DNA of 64,000 nucleotides, from positions 682,001 to 746,000 of the forward strand of contig NZ_OCMZ01000001.1 in the NCBI RefSeq assembly GCF_900215485.1, in the 5' to 3' direction. The notes under the pieces are model-generated. The model saw nothing but the letters and a program-made list of their open reading frames with translations. It ran no database searches and was not told where the DNA came from. The DNA comes from Nitrosovibrio sp. Nv4 (lineage in GTDB: Bacteria; Pseudomonadota; Gammaproteobacteria; Burkholderiales; Nitrosomonadaceae). Made by a program: the position numbers and the translations under genes. Each line of letters begins with the position of its first letter. Position 1 is the stretch's first letter. This document shows positions 1-8,615 of this stretch, one piece after another.

Positions 1-1
1 G

Positions 2-433
2 CGGCAGCTCATGCCTGAGGTCAAACGGCAGCTTCCAGACGCGCGCGTAGTGATCGAGCTCGGACGGTATCTGGTAGCGGAGGCTGGCATTTATGTCTGC
101 CGGGTACTCGAACGAAAAGAATCCAGGGGGCAATTGTTCCTGGTGACTGATGGCGGCTTGCATCATCATCTCGCCGCTTCCGGAAATTTTGGCCAGGTGA
201 TCCGCAAGAATTATCCTGTTGTCGTCGGCAATCGGGTGGAAAGCGCAGAACGGGAAATTGTTTCGGTTGTGGGGCCGCTTTGCACGCCGCTGGATCTGCT
301 GGCGGACAGGATGGAAATGAGCAAAGCGGAAGCGGGCGACTTGATTGTCGTTTTTCAGTCGGGCGCTTACGGCTTGACCGCGAGTCCGACGGCATTCCTC
401 AGCCATCCGGCACCCGCAGAAGTGCTGGTTTAG
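2..433 (+). CDS. PLP-dependent decarboxylase, exosortase A system-associated (C-terminal part, cut by window edge)
   Basis: The frame is open from the first complete codon and ends at TAG 431-433, so only the last ~144 residues are present. They match the C-terminal half of fold-III PLP decarboxylases of the diaminopimelate/ornithine decarboxylase type: an ELGRYLVAEAG segment (equivalent of the EPGR motif), a GPLCTPLD segment with the active-site Cys, and FQSGAYG with the Tyr that contacts PLP. In exosortase A (XrtA) loci such an enzyme sits next to an acyl-CoA ligase and an asparagine-synthase-like amidotransferase. The next gene here is that amidotransferase, which supports this subfamily over housekeeping lysA. 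The exact substrate is unknown. The subfamily assignment rests on context and general resemblance. Confidence 0.8.
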   Translation, partial: RQLMPEVKRQLPDARVVIELGRYLVAEAGIYVCRVLERKESRGQLFLVTDGGLHHHLAASGNFGQVIRKNYPVVVGNRVESAEREIVSVVGPLCTPLDLLADRMEMSKAEAGDLIVVFQSGAYGLTASPTAFLSHPAPAEVLV

Positions 434-553
434 TAACAACAGCAACATTTATGGATTTCGCGACGCAGCGCCATCCATTCACGCGCATGGCAGGAAGCCA
501 GCAATTACCAAAAGCATGGGAAGGATAATGTTCAAAAAAAACGGAGAGTTGCT

Positions 554-2391
554 GTGAGCGGATTGTGCGGCTGGATAGGTCATGGTAATTCCGTTGCTGA
601 AAACTTGCAGCTTGTCCGGCTAATGGCCGGGCCGCTAGCCCGTGCCGACGGCAGTGGTGCGCATACATCTGCAGGAGTCAATGGCGCTCTGGCAGTGGTC
701 GCGCATGCCCATAGTGCCAGTATTTATCAAAAGGACGGGCTTCACGTTGCATTATGGGGACGAGCCGGCTTTCTCGAACCGCGCCTGGCCCAGCTTGCGC
801 AATCCGAGGGTGTTGCAAAAACACTGGCTGACAATTGGAGGGAAAGAAGGGATAAAATTTTTACGAGTCTGACAGGCGCGTTTTCCTGCTGCATCCTGGA
901 CGAAAACGCCAATGAGGTCGCACTGGCAACCGACCGTATGGGTACATACCCCATTTCCTATGAGGCGTCAGCAGGAGGATTGGTCTTCGGCTCCTCGGCG
1001 GACGCCATAAACTTGCACCCGATGATTAAATCGGAGATTGCGCCGCAGAGCTTGTACAACTACGTTTATTTTCACATGGTGCCGGGCCCCGACACGATTT
1101 ATCAGGGGCAGAAGCGCCTTTTGCCTGGTGAATATCTGGTTTATCGAAACGGAAGTGTTGAGGCTGGCCAGTATTGGGAAATGAAATTCCTGGAAGATGA
1201 CAGGCGTCCTTTTCAGGAGCTCCAGCAGGATTTTCTGAACGTATTACGTTCAAGTGTGCGCGATGCGGCTGGAGATCAGGAGGTCGGTGCTTTTCTTAGC
1301 GGCGGAACCGACAGCTCGACGATAGCTGGAATATTGGGCGAAGTAACCGGACAACCGGCGCGCACGTATTCCATTGGTTTCGATGCCTCCGGTTATGATG
1401 AAATGGAATACGCGCGCATTGCAGCGAGACATTTCGCTACCCGGCACCAGGAATACTATGTCACGCCCGAGGACATCGTGGCCGCCATTCCTCAGGTTGC
1501 TGCGATTTTCGATCAACCTTTCGGTAACTCTTCCGCAATACCCGCCTATTATTGTGCGCGCATGGCTAAAGCTGACGGTCTGACCATGATGCTGGGGGAG
1601 ATGGGGGGGACGAACTATTCGGCGGCAATGTTCGTTATGCCAAGCAGCATCTGTTTTCCCTCTATGAGCAAGCGCCGTCCCTGGTGCGCAAGGGAATTAT
1701 TGAGCCGCTGGTTTTCGGCGTTCCCGGCGGAGCGGCCTTGCCGCTGATAAGCAAGGCCCGCAGTTATATCGAGCAGGCATCGATCCCGATGCCGGCGCGT
1801 ACGGAGACTTATAATTTGCTGGACCGCTACGGTCATGGAGCTGTTTTTACCCGGGAATTTCTGGATACGGTAAACCCCGGCTATCCGGCTGGCCTTTTAA
1901 GCGAAATCTACCACCGGGGCAATGCCAAAAGTTTGATAAACCGCATGCTCGCTTTCGATCGAAAGTTCACGCTTGCGGATAATGATCTGCCCAAAGTAGC
2001 GAAGGCTTGCGAGCTGGCAGGAATGGATGTGGCGTTTCCACTTATCAGTGACGAGATAGTGGCTTTTTCCCTGCGGCTTGAACCTCATCTGAAGCTCAAG
2101 GGCACCAAATTGCGTTATTTTTTCAAAGAAGCGCTTCGAGGATTCCTGCCGGACGATATCATCGCCAAGCAAAAACACGGCTTCGGACTCCCTTTCGGCG
2201 TATGGCTCCAAACTCACAAGCCATTGCAGGCCTTGGCGGCGGACAGCCTGAGCGACCTCAAGTCACGTAACATCATACGCGCTGATTTTATCGACAAGCT
2301 ACTGGATCAGCATCTGGACGAACATGCGGGATACCACGGCACCATGGTTTGGGTGCTGATGATGCTGGAGCAGTGGTACAGGCAGAGGTAG
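554..2391 (+). pseudogene. Asparagine-synthase-like amidotransferase (exosortase-associated type), broken by a single frameshift
   Basis: The first frame (554 to about 1595) carries an N-terminal glutamine amidotransferase domain starting S-G-L-C-G-W-I-G, with the nucleophilic Cys at residue 5, then the synthetase domain with the ATP pyrophosphatase loop FLSGGTDSS. Near 1590-1600 the expected LAGDGGDELFGG motif is interrupted. The bases read ctgggggagatgg where one extra base would give ctggcgggagatgg. The -1 shift moves the frame, and the remainder (YAKQHLFSLYEQ onward, ending KHGFGLPFGVWL...) continues to TAG at 2391. With one base restored, the gene gives about 612 residues, normal for class-B asparagine synthases. 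The annotated GTG start at 554 leaves four residues before the Cys. The in-frame TTG at 563 would place Cys at position 2, as in processed AsnB enzymes. It could be a recent mutation, a sequencing error, or programmed slippage in the G-rich run. Confidence 0.85.
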
Positions 2392-2784
2392 TACCAAACC
2401 CGATTCTCGTGACTTGTAATCGAGGCTGCAATCGTCTGTTTTTTGCTGACTCTCGCCCCCTCCGCGCTCGTACAAGGTCCATTTGGCGCACTTCACGTAG
2501 CGCGATGCGGATAAGCCTCAAGGGGGCTCCCCCAAGGCCATTCCCAATCTATCCCACTCCGATTGCAAAATTCGCCAACGTTCATGATACTGGCAGAGGC
2601 TTCGTCGCGCGTCGCCTCTGGATAGTCGATTGGACGATTCACCTCGAAAATTTTGATGCTCAACAGACAAATGCTGTCTATGATGTAAGGAATTTCGTCG
2701 TTCAGGGTAATCGATAAAATAGCCCATGGCAGTCATGCCATCAACTAAACATTTTATGCCAACTTCCGCCCAAAAGGAGCCGGT
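2392..2784. other. Intergenic stretch; possible decayed minus-strand coding remnant
   Basis: No gene can be supported. On the minus strand, roughly 2730 to 2493, one frame stays open for about 75 codons with natural-looking composition (for example NRPIDYPEATRDEAS and GIDWEWPWGSPLEAY) but has no ATG start and no visible ribosome-binding site. It may be the tail of a lost gene. I do not recognise the family. Confidence 0.3.
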
Positions 2785-3471
2785 ATGACCAAGGCCGCTC
2801 TAGTGCTCGTATGCAAGCGGCCGGCGTCGGGCATCGGCAAGCAACGGCTGGCCGCCAGCCTGGGTCTGGAAGCGGCGAGCCGCATTGCCGAGGCATTGCT
2901 CGCCTGCGCGCTCGAAGACGCAGGCGACTGGCCGGGCCCCGTGATCATTGCGCCCGCGCATCCTGAAGATTACGCTTGGGGCGGCGCGTTATTGCCGCAG
3001 CGGTCAAAAGTACATATAGAGCCGCAGACAACGGGCAATCTGGGACAACGGCTGAATGCGCTGGATCATAAGCTGCGCATGCGGGGACTGGAGCAGTTGG
3101 TTTATATCGGCAGTGATGCTCCTCTGCTCGGAGCAGCCGACTACGCAGCAGCTGGCGAGGCTTTGCTGGAGCATGATGTTGTATTGAAGCCCGCGGCGGA
3201 TGGCGGAGTGGTCCTGATGGCGAGCCGCCAGCCGTGGCCGATGCTGAGCGGCTTGCCCTGGAGCACAGTCCGCTTGGGCGCAGCGCTGGCCGATTGTTGC
3301 CGCGCCGCGGGGAAATCCATCGCGACGCTGACTCACAGTTTCGACGTGGATCAGCAAGATGACGTCGTTCGATTGATCGCAGCCTTGAAAACCGATCAGC
3401 GTCCGGCGCGAAGCGCATTGCGCACACTGGCCTGTGATCTGATCCACTCAAAAGAAGAAAATCATGTCTAG
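2785..3471 (+). CDS. TIGR04282/DUF2064-family glycosyltransferase (arsenosugar-cluster type)
   Basis: This 228-residue protein has the N-terminal GT-A nucleotide-binding pattern of the DUF2064 family: ALVLVCKRPASGIGKQRLA, then YIGSDAPLLG around residues 110-120 (the D-x-P metal/nucleotide site) and KPAADGGVVLM. The family is annotated in databases as a sugar-nucleotide-type transferase found with ArsM and ArsS in arsenosugar clusters. It overlaps the next glycosyltransferase by 8 bp, and arsM follows closely, so the four genes are probably one transcription unit. The 312-nt ATG context has AAAAGGAGCC just upstream of the start. The acceptor and donor are not known. The family assignment is firm, but the arsenosugar role is inferred from neighbours. 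Confidence 0.82.
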   Translation: MTKAALVLVCKRPASGIGKQRLAASLGLEAASRIAEALLACALEDAGDWPGPVIIAPAHPEDYAWGGALLPQRSKVHIEPQTTGNLGQRLNALDHKLRMRGLEQLVYIGSDAPLLGAADYAAAGEALLEHDVVLKPAADGGVVLMASRQPWPMLSGLPWSTVRLGAALADCCRAAGKSIATLTHSFDVDQQDDVVRLIAALKTDQRPARSALRTLACDLIHSKEENHV

Positions 3472-4159
3472 GTTTAGTGTGATTATTCCCTGCTATCATG
3501 ATGAAACCAGGCTGGCTTACCTGCTTCGCCAGTTGCAAAACCTGCGTCGTTTGCATCGCCAGCCGATGGAGGTAATCGTGGTGGATGGTGCTGCCGACGA
3601 CGCCTGCCGCAAGGTTTGCCATGGATACAGCGTGCGCTGGGTGCCAGGCGAACCCTGCCGTGGGCGGCAATTACTGACAGGCGCCGCGCTGGCGCAAGGC
3701 GACAAACTCTGGTTTCTGCATGCTGACAATCGGTTGTCTCCCGACGCAATAGTAGCGATGGAACGCGCTTTTGAGCAAGGCGCGGTAGGCGGTTATTTCC
3801 GCTTCCGTTTTGACGCTCCGCGCGCCTGGCCCGCACTGCTGCTGGAACCGGCTATAGCCTTCCGTTGCCGGTTTGGCGTTCCCTACGGCGATCAGGGGTT
3901 GTTCATGACGCGACGCGCCTATGAAGAGACAGGCGGACACTCGCCCTGGCCACTGTTCGAGGAAGTGTCCCTGGTACGCGGGTTACGCCGCCTGGGGCAT
4001 TTTCTGCCATTACGCGAACCCATTCTCATCGATCCGCGCCGCTGGCATCGGGATGGCTGGTGGTACCGCACTTGGGTAAACCGCAATCTGGCATTAGCCT
4101 TTGCACGCGGCGCGCCGCCCGACAAGCTCGCTGCCCGCTATCGCTCCACGACGGTCTGA
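3464..4159 (+). CDS. TIGR04283-family glycosyltransferase (GT2-like, arsenosugar-cluster type)
   Basis: This 231-residue GT2-fold protein starts MSRFSVIIPCYHDETRL. It has the donor-site segment VIVVDGAADD (residues ~36-46), a metal-binding LWFLHADNRLSP (DxD-like) near residues 85-96, and GVPYGDQGLFMTRRAYEETGG, which is typical of TIGR04283 enzymes. The C-terminal RRWHRDGWWYRTWVNRNL region is also characteristic of that family. It overlaps the upstream DUF2064 gene and lies 36 bp before arsM. The pair TIGR04282/TIGR04283 regularly occurs with arsenite methyltransferase. The glycosyl acceptor is unknown. Confidence 0.83.
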   Translation: MSRFSVIIPCYHDETRLAYLLRQLQNLRRLHRQPMEVIVVDGAADDACRKVCHGYSVRWVPGEPCRGRQLLTGAALAQGDKLWFLHADNRLSPDAIVAMERAFEQGAVGGYFRFRFDAPRAWPALLLEPAIAFRCRFGVPYGDQGLFMTRRAYEETGGHSPWPLFEEVSLVRGLRRLGHFLPLREPILIDPRRWHRDGWWYRTWVNRNLALAFARGAPPDKLAARYRSTTV

Positions 4160-4195
4160 CTCCAATCACGAGCTGAGACTATACGAGGTAAGACT

Positions 4196-5248
4196 ATGCA
4201 TGACACTATCCAGCAATACTACGGCGATACGCTGAGCTCTTCGCTTGATCTTCAGACTAACGCCTGCAAGACGGATGCGGGCCTGCCTGAATATGTAAAG
4301 CCGATACTGACGCAGATACATCATGAGGTACTGACGCGATATTACGGCTGTGGCCTGGTGCTGCCGGAATCGCTCGAGGGTCTAACGGTGCTTGATCTGG
4401 GCTGTGGCGCCGGACGCGACGTTTACGTGCTGTCGAAACTCGTGGGGGAGCACGGCCGGGTAATCGGCGTGGACATGACTGAAGAGCAATTGGCGGTCGC
4501 GCGCCGGCACGAGGAATATCACCGGAAAGTATTCGGCTATGCTGCAGGCAATGTGTGTTTTTTGCATGGCTATATCGAGCGCCTGTCGGAACTCGACCTG
4601 TCTGATGCCAGCGTGGATATAATCGTGTCCAACTGTGTGCTAAATCTTGCGCCGGACAAGTCGGTTGTTTTGAAAGAAGCCTGGCGTGTGCTCAAGCCGG
4701 GCGGCGAATTTTATTTTTCAGATGTTTATACTGATCGACGGGTACCGGGCATGCTCACCAGCGACCCGGTGTTATACGGGGAGTGTCTGAGTGGAGCGCT
4801 GTACTGGAACGACTTTCTCCACCTGTCCCGTGAGCATGGCTTTGCCGACCCGCGACTGATCGACGATCGTGGGATTGTCATTGGCAACGCGGATCTGGCG
4901 GCGCGCACCGGGAACATTCGTTTTTACTCTGCCACTTACCGCTTATTCAAATTGTACGACCTCGAGCCGGCTTGCGAAGATTATGGCCAGGCCGTGGTTT
5001 ATCGCGGCACAATACCGCACCACCCCCACGTGTTTGTACTCGACAAGCACCATCGCATCGAGATGGGAAAGCATTTTCCTGTCTGCGGCAATACCTGGCG
5101 CATGCTGCATGACACCCGCTTTGCCGCACATTTTGACTTCCATGGCAATTTTGCGCGGCACTACGGTATCTTTCCTGGTTGTGGGATGGGTCTGCCCTTT
5201 GATGGTACGAATAAAGATGTCGGCAATCAGGCAGGGGGGTGCTGCTAG
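4196..5248 (+). CDS. arsM: Arsenite S-adenosylmethionine methyltransferase ArsM
   Basis: This 350-residue class I methyltransferase transfers methyl groups from SAM to As(III). SAM motif I is VLDLGCGAGRDVY (residues ~65-77), followed by IGVDMT, with the acceptor region VSNCVLNLAPDK at ~145-156. Three cysteines stand where ArsM enzymes bind arsenic: C24, C147 and C197. The C147-C197 spacing of 50 residues equals that of Cys174/Cys224 in the well-studied algal ArsM. The C-terminus ends in a Cys pair, also seen in bacterial ArsM. It is preceded by ACGAGGTAAG as ribosome-binding site and followed almost directly by the radical SAM gene. Methylated arsenicals would be the substrate for the neighbouring enzymes. 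Confidence 0.9.
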   Translation: MHDTIQQYYGDTLSSSLDLQTNACKTDAGLPEYVKPILTQIHHEVLTRYYGCGLVLPESLEGLTVLDLGCGAGRDVYVLSKLVGEHGRVIGVDMTEEQLAVARRHEEYHRKVFGYAAGNVCFLHGYIERLSELDLSDASVDIIVSNCVLNLAPDKSVVLKEAWRVLKPGGEFYFSDVYTDRRVPGMLTSDPVLYGECLSGALYWNDFLHLSREHGFADPRLIDDRGIVIGNADLAARTGNIRFYSATYRLFKLYDLEPACEDYGQAVVYRGTIPHHPHVFVLDKHHRIEMGKHFPVCGNTWRMLHDTRFAAHFDFHGNFARHYGIFPGCGMGLPFDGTNKDVGNQAGGCC

Positions 5249-5250
5249 CC

Positions 5251-6204
5251 ATGAGCCTCCGGCGGGACGAGGCCACGCCTGTCCCTGAAGCCCGGCACAG
5301 CCGTTCCCCATACTGGCGCCGCACAACCAGTGATGAGCCGCGCGGATTTATTCAGCCGCATGCGTTGGATGAATTATGGTTTCACACCGGTACTGCGTGT
5401 AACCTCGCTTGTCCATTTTGTCTGGAGGGCTCGAAACCCGGCGACAACCGCCTGCAAATGATGCGCTTTGACGAGGTTGCTCCATTTGTGGACGAGGCGC
5501 TTGAGCTTGGCGTCCAGCAATTTTCCTTTACCGGAGGCGAACCTTTCGTCAATAAAGACATAATACGTATCCTGGATTACGCATTGATGCACAGGCCCTG
5601 CCTGGTGCTGACCAATGCAACCGCGCCGCTGATCAAGCGCTTGAAGCAGCTGGAACCGCTTCGCAATCGGCCGTGGCCGCTGAGTTTTCGCGTCAGTCTC
5701 GATTATTCCGACGCTACGCGACACGACGCGGGTCGCGGCGCAGGCATGTTTGAGCTGGCGCTGGAAGGCTTGCGAGAACTCCTGGAAATGGGCTTCAAAG
5801 TGTCGGTGGCAAACCAGTTCTTGCCTGGCATTGCGCCACACGTGGTCTCCGCGCACTTTGCCAAAGTTTTCCGCGCGGCCGGTCTGCCGGACGATCTGCC
5901 GCGTATCGAATTCCCCGAATTCCACCCGCCGGGCGCGCAAGTGAAACCACCGCAGATCACCGAGCGCTGCATGACGGATTTCCACACCGAAGAGACCCGT
6001 CGTGAATTCATGTGCGCGTTCAGCAAGATGATCGCGAAAAGCTGCGGCCGCATGCACGTTTACGCCTGCACGCTCGTGGATGACGATCCGGATTACATTC
6101 TCGGGAAAACGCTGACGGAAGCCATGCAGGCGTCTGTCAGCATGAAACACCACCGCTGTTACAGTTGCTTCAAATACGGCGCCTCATGTAGTGAACTGAA
6201 GTAG
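5251..6204 (+). CDS. Radical SAM protein of the arsenic cluster (not canonical ArsS)
   Basis: The 4Fe-4S/SAM motif is CNLACPFC (CxxxCxxC) near residue 50, followed by FSFTGGEPFVNKDI (the GGE SAM contact). The C-terminus has extra cysteines (CYSCFKYGASC), possibly binding an auxiliary cluster. ATG 5251 is preferred over GTG 5239 because the purine run GGCAGGGGGG at 5230-5239 is correctly spaced for it; arsM ends at 5248. Canonical ArsS proteins carry a CNxxCxHCHVxAGP-type motif and a DUF3641 tail, which I do not see here. This is therefore either a divergent ArsS replacement that makes a 5-deoxyadenosyl arsenical or a different modification enzyme. Role by context only. Confidence 0.75.
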   Translation: MSLRRDEATPVPEARHSRSPYWRRTTSDEPRGFIQPHALDELWFHTGTACNLACPFCLEGSKPGDNRLQMMRFDEVAPFVDEALELGVQQFSFTGGEPFVNKDIIRILDYALMHRPCLVLTNATAPLIKRLKQLEPLRNRPWPLSFRVSLDYSDATRHDAGRGAGMFELALEGLRELLEMGFKVSVANQFLPGIAPHVVSAHFAKVFRAAGLPDDLPRIEFPEFHPPGAQVKPPQITERCMTDFHTEETRREFMCAFSKMIAKSCGRMHVYACTLVDDDPDYILGKTLTEAMQASVSMKHHRCYSCFKYGASCSELK

Positions 6205-6314
6205 TGAAATGAATGCGACGCGATGAAGCGTGGCAATTGAATAAACTTTGCTTTCCGCGCCAAGGGAACGAAAGAGCTTTATTACAGCGTTAAACTTATA
6301 GAAGGCGCCCCGTT

Positions 6315-8447
6315 ATGAAACATTGGTGGCTGCTCGGATTACTGGTGTTGTTGACCGGATTGTTCTTTGCCTTTGATCTCGACCGTTTCCTCAGCCTCGA
6401 AGCGCTCAAGAGTGGCCGCGATGAGTTGCAGCAAGCCTACCGGTCGCGGCCATTGCAAACAGTTGGTTTATACGCCATCGTTTATATTGTCATAGCGGCA
6501 CTCTCTCTGCCAGGCGCCGGAGTGATGACGCTGGCGGGCGGCGCGATTTTCGGGCTGGGGGTTGGCGCTCCGGTGGCGGTCCTTTCCGCCAGCGCGGGTG
6601 CGACGCTCGCCTTCTGGATGGCGCGCTACGTATTTCGGGATGTGGTACAGCAACGCTTCAGTGACCGCATGACGGCGGTCGACGCGGGTATCAGGCGTGA
6701 CGGCGCATTATATCTTTTCACTTTACGCCTGGTCCCGGTATTTCCCTTTTTCGTCATCAACCTGTTAATGGGATTGACGGCCATACAGACCGGCACCTTC
6801 TTCTGGGCAAGCCTGTTGGGCATGCTGCCCGGCACAGCAATTTACGCCAACGCGGGGACCCAGCTAGGTTCGCTCACCAGCCTTTCCGATATTCTCTCGC
6901 CCGCGCTGATCGGTTCCTTCGCCCTGCTCGCCGTATTTCCCTGGCTGGCAAAATGGGGTGTGGGTCGTGTCAGGATGAGGAAAATACATGCGCATTGGTC
7001 CAAGCCAAGTCGGTTCGACCGCAATCTGGTGGTTATCGGCGCGGGCGCGGCAGGCTTGGTGGCATCCTACGTTGCGGCCACTGCCCGTGCCAAAGTTACG
7101 TTGATTGAAGCACACAAGATGGGCGGCGACTGTCTCAATTTTGGATGCGTGCCCTCGAAAGCATTGATTCGTTCGGCTACTTTCCTCCGGCAGACGCGAT
7201 ATGCCAATGACATCGGTATTGCGCGCGCCGCAGCGGAATACAATTTTGGCGAGGTGCTGGCGCGTGTACATCGCATCATAAAAACAGTCGAGCCGCATGA
7301 TTCAGTGGAACGCTATACAAAACTGGGGGTGGACGTAATTCAAGGCAGTGCGCGCATTACCTCACCCTGGACGGTCGAGGTCAACGGGCAAACGTTGACT
7401 ACCCGCGCGATTGTTATCGCTACCGGTTCCCGCCCAGCTATCCCCGCGATTCCCGGCCTGGAGCAGGTACGATACTATACGTCCGACACCATCTGGGCAC
7501 TTACTGAACGCCCTGAAAGGCTGGTGGTTCTGGGCGGCGGGCCCATCGGCTGCGAATTGGCTCAAGCTTTTGCGCTCCTCGATTGTCGGGTTACGCAAGT
7601 GGAGAGGGCGGGTTTGATGGCGCGTGAGGATGCCGATGCCGTCGCGCTGATTGAAGCCGCGCTCCGCGCCGACGGTGTGCGGGTACTGACTCAAACCGAT
7701 GCCATCCGCTGTGAAAGCGAAGCCGGTGAGCAACGGTTGCTCGTGCGTCATCCGGATGGAACTGAAGAAGCGCTTCCGTTCGACGCCATGTTATGCGCAG
7801 TGGGACGAACAGCGCATACCAAAGGTTTCGGTCTGGAAGAGTTAGGAATTCCGGTTTCGCCAAAGGGCACTATTGAAACGGATGCGTGGTTGCAGACACT
7901 CTATCCCAACATCTATGCTTGTGGCGATGTGGCCGGACCATATCAATTTACCCACGTCGCGGGGCATCAGGGATGGTATGCATCAGTCAATGCATTGTTC
8001 GGCGGCGTGAAACGTTTCAAGGTGGACTACTCGGTAATCCCGTGGACAACTTTCACGCACCCGGAGGTTGCTCGAGTCGGATTATCGGAGGCTGAAGCGA
8101 ACAAGCGCGGCATCAAGTTCGAGGTAATCCGCTACGGTTTGGAAGACCTGGACCGCGCCATTACCGACGAGGCGGCACACGGCTTCGTCAAGGTACTCAC
8201 GGCGCTGGGAAAGGATCGCATTCTGGGTGTGACCATTGTTGGAGAGCACGCTGGCGAACTGCTGGCGGAATTCGTACTGGCGATGAAACATGGCCTTGGC
8301 CTCAACAAGATACTCGGCACCATCCATACTTATCCGACCTGGGCAGAGGCTAACAGAAATGCTGCCGGCGAATGGCGCGGGGCACACATGCCGCGTCGTC
8401 TGCTCGACTGGGCGGAAAAATACCATGCCTGGCGGCGCGGTGGCTAG
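6315..8447 (+). CDS. Fusion of TVP38/TMEM64 membrane domain with class I pyridine nucleotide-disulfide oxidoreductase
   Basis: This 710-residue protein has residues ~1-225 as a TVP38/TMEM64 (SNARE-associated Golgi/DedA-like) membrane domain with several hydrophobic helices and the F/LRLVPVFPFFVINLLMG signature. Residues ~235-705 are a flavoprotein of the mercuric/glutathione/dihydrolipoamide reductase type. The FAD loop is VVIGAGAAGLVASY, the redox disulfide is C273-x4-C278 in GGDCLNFGCVPSKA, the NAD(P) loop is VVLGGGPIGCELA, the FAD-ribose motif is IYACGDVAGP, and the dimer-interface base is HTYPTWAEANR. There is no C-terminal Cys pair, so it is not a true mercuric reductase. A membrane-tethered NAD(P)H-dependent reductase of unknown substrate is likely. 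It follows the arsenic genes on the same strand. The stop codon lies inside the adjacent MITE-like repeat. Confidence 0.88.
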   Translation: MKHWWLLGLLVLLTGLFFAFDLDRFLSLEALKSGRDELQQAYRSRPLQTVGLYAIVYIVIAALSLPGAGVMTLAGGAIFGLGVGAPVAVLSASAGATLAFWMARYVFRDVVQQRFSDRMTAVDAGIRRDGALYLFTLRLVPVFPFFVINLLMGLTAIQTGTFFWASLLGMLPGTAIYANAGTQLGSLTSLSDILSPALIGSFALLAVFPWLAKWGVGRVRMRKIHAHWSKPSRFDRNLVVIGAGAAGLVASYVAATARAKVTLIEAHKMGGDCLNFGCVPSKALIRSATFLRQTRYANDIGIARAAAEYNFGEVLARVHRIIKTVEPHDSVERYTKLGVDVIQGSARITSPWTVEVNGQTLTTRAIVIATGSRPAIPAIPGLEQVRYYTSDTIWALTERPERLVVLGGGPIGCELAQAFALLDCRVTQVERAGLMAREDADAVALIEAALRADGVRVLTQTDAIRCESEAGEQRLLVRHPDGTEEALPFDAMLCAVGRTAHTKGFGLEELGIPVSPKGTIETDAWLQTLYPNIYACGDVAGPYQFTHVAGHQGWYASVNALFGGVKRFKVDYSVIPWTTFTHPEVARVGLSEAEANKRGIKFEVIRYGLEDLDRAITDEAAHGFVKVLTALGKDRILGVTIVGEHAGELLAEFVLAMKHGLGLNKILGTIHTYPTWAEANRNAAGEWRGAHMPRRLLDWAEKYHAWRRGG

Positions 8448-8611
8448 CAGCCTGTCGGACTTGAAGAATCGAAGCAAAAAAGTGACTGGGTGAGGACAGA
8501 TTTTGAGGATTTTGAAGGCAAATAGTTATTCTATTGGCCGAAAAAGCGGCGAAATATGGACCAGCCAGACGCTTTTGCAGCCGATTCCCTTTAAATCCGA
8601 CAGGCTGCTAG
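8444..8611. mobile_element. 168-bp MITE-like element with terminal inverted repeats
   Basis: The left end reads CTAGCAGCCTGTCGGACTT and the right end reads AAATCCGACAGGCTGCTAG, an inverted repeat with one mismatch in 19. The outer CTAG on both sides fits a 4-bp target duplication of the kind made by IS5-type elements. No transposase gene fits inside, so it is a non-autonomous element. It supplies the TAG stop of the upstream oxidoreductase (8445-8447) and the GGAG just before the pstS ATG. Confidence 0.75.
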
Positions 8612-8615
8612 GAGC

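Noticed and set aside
5374..6153. Minus-strand frame opposite the radical SAM gene
   Set aside because: No family features and it mirrors a clear coding region on the plus strand.
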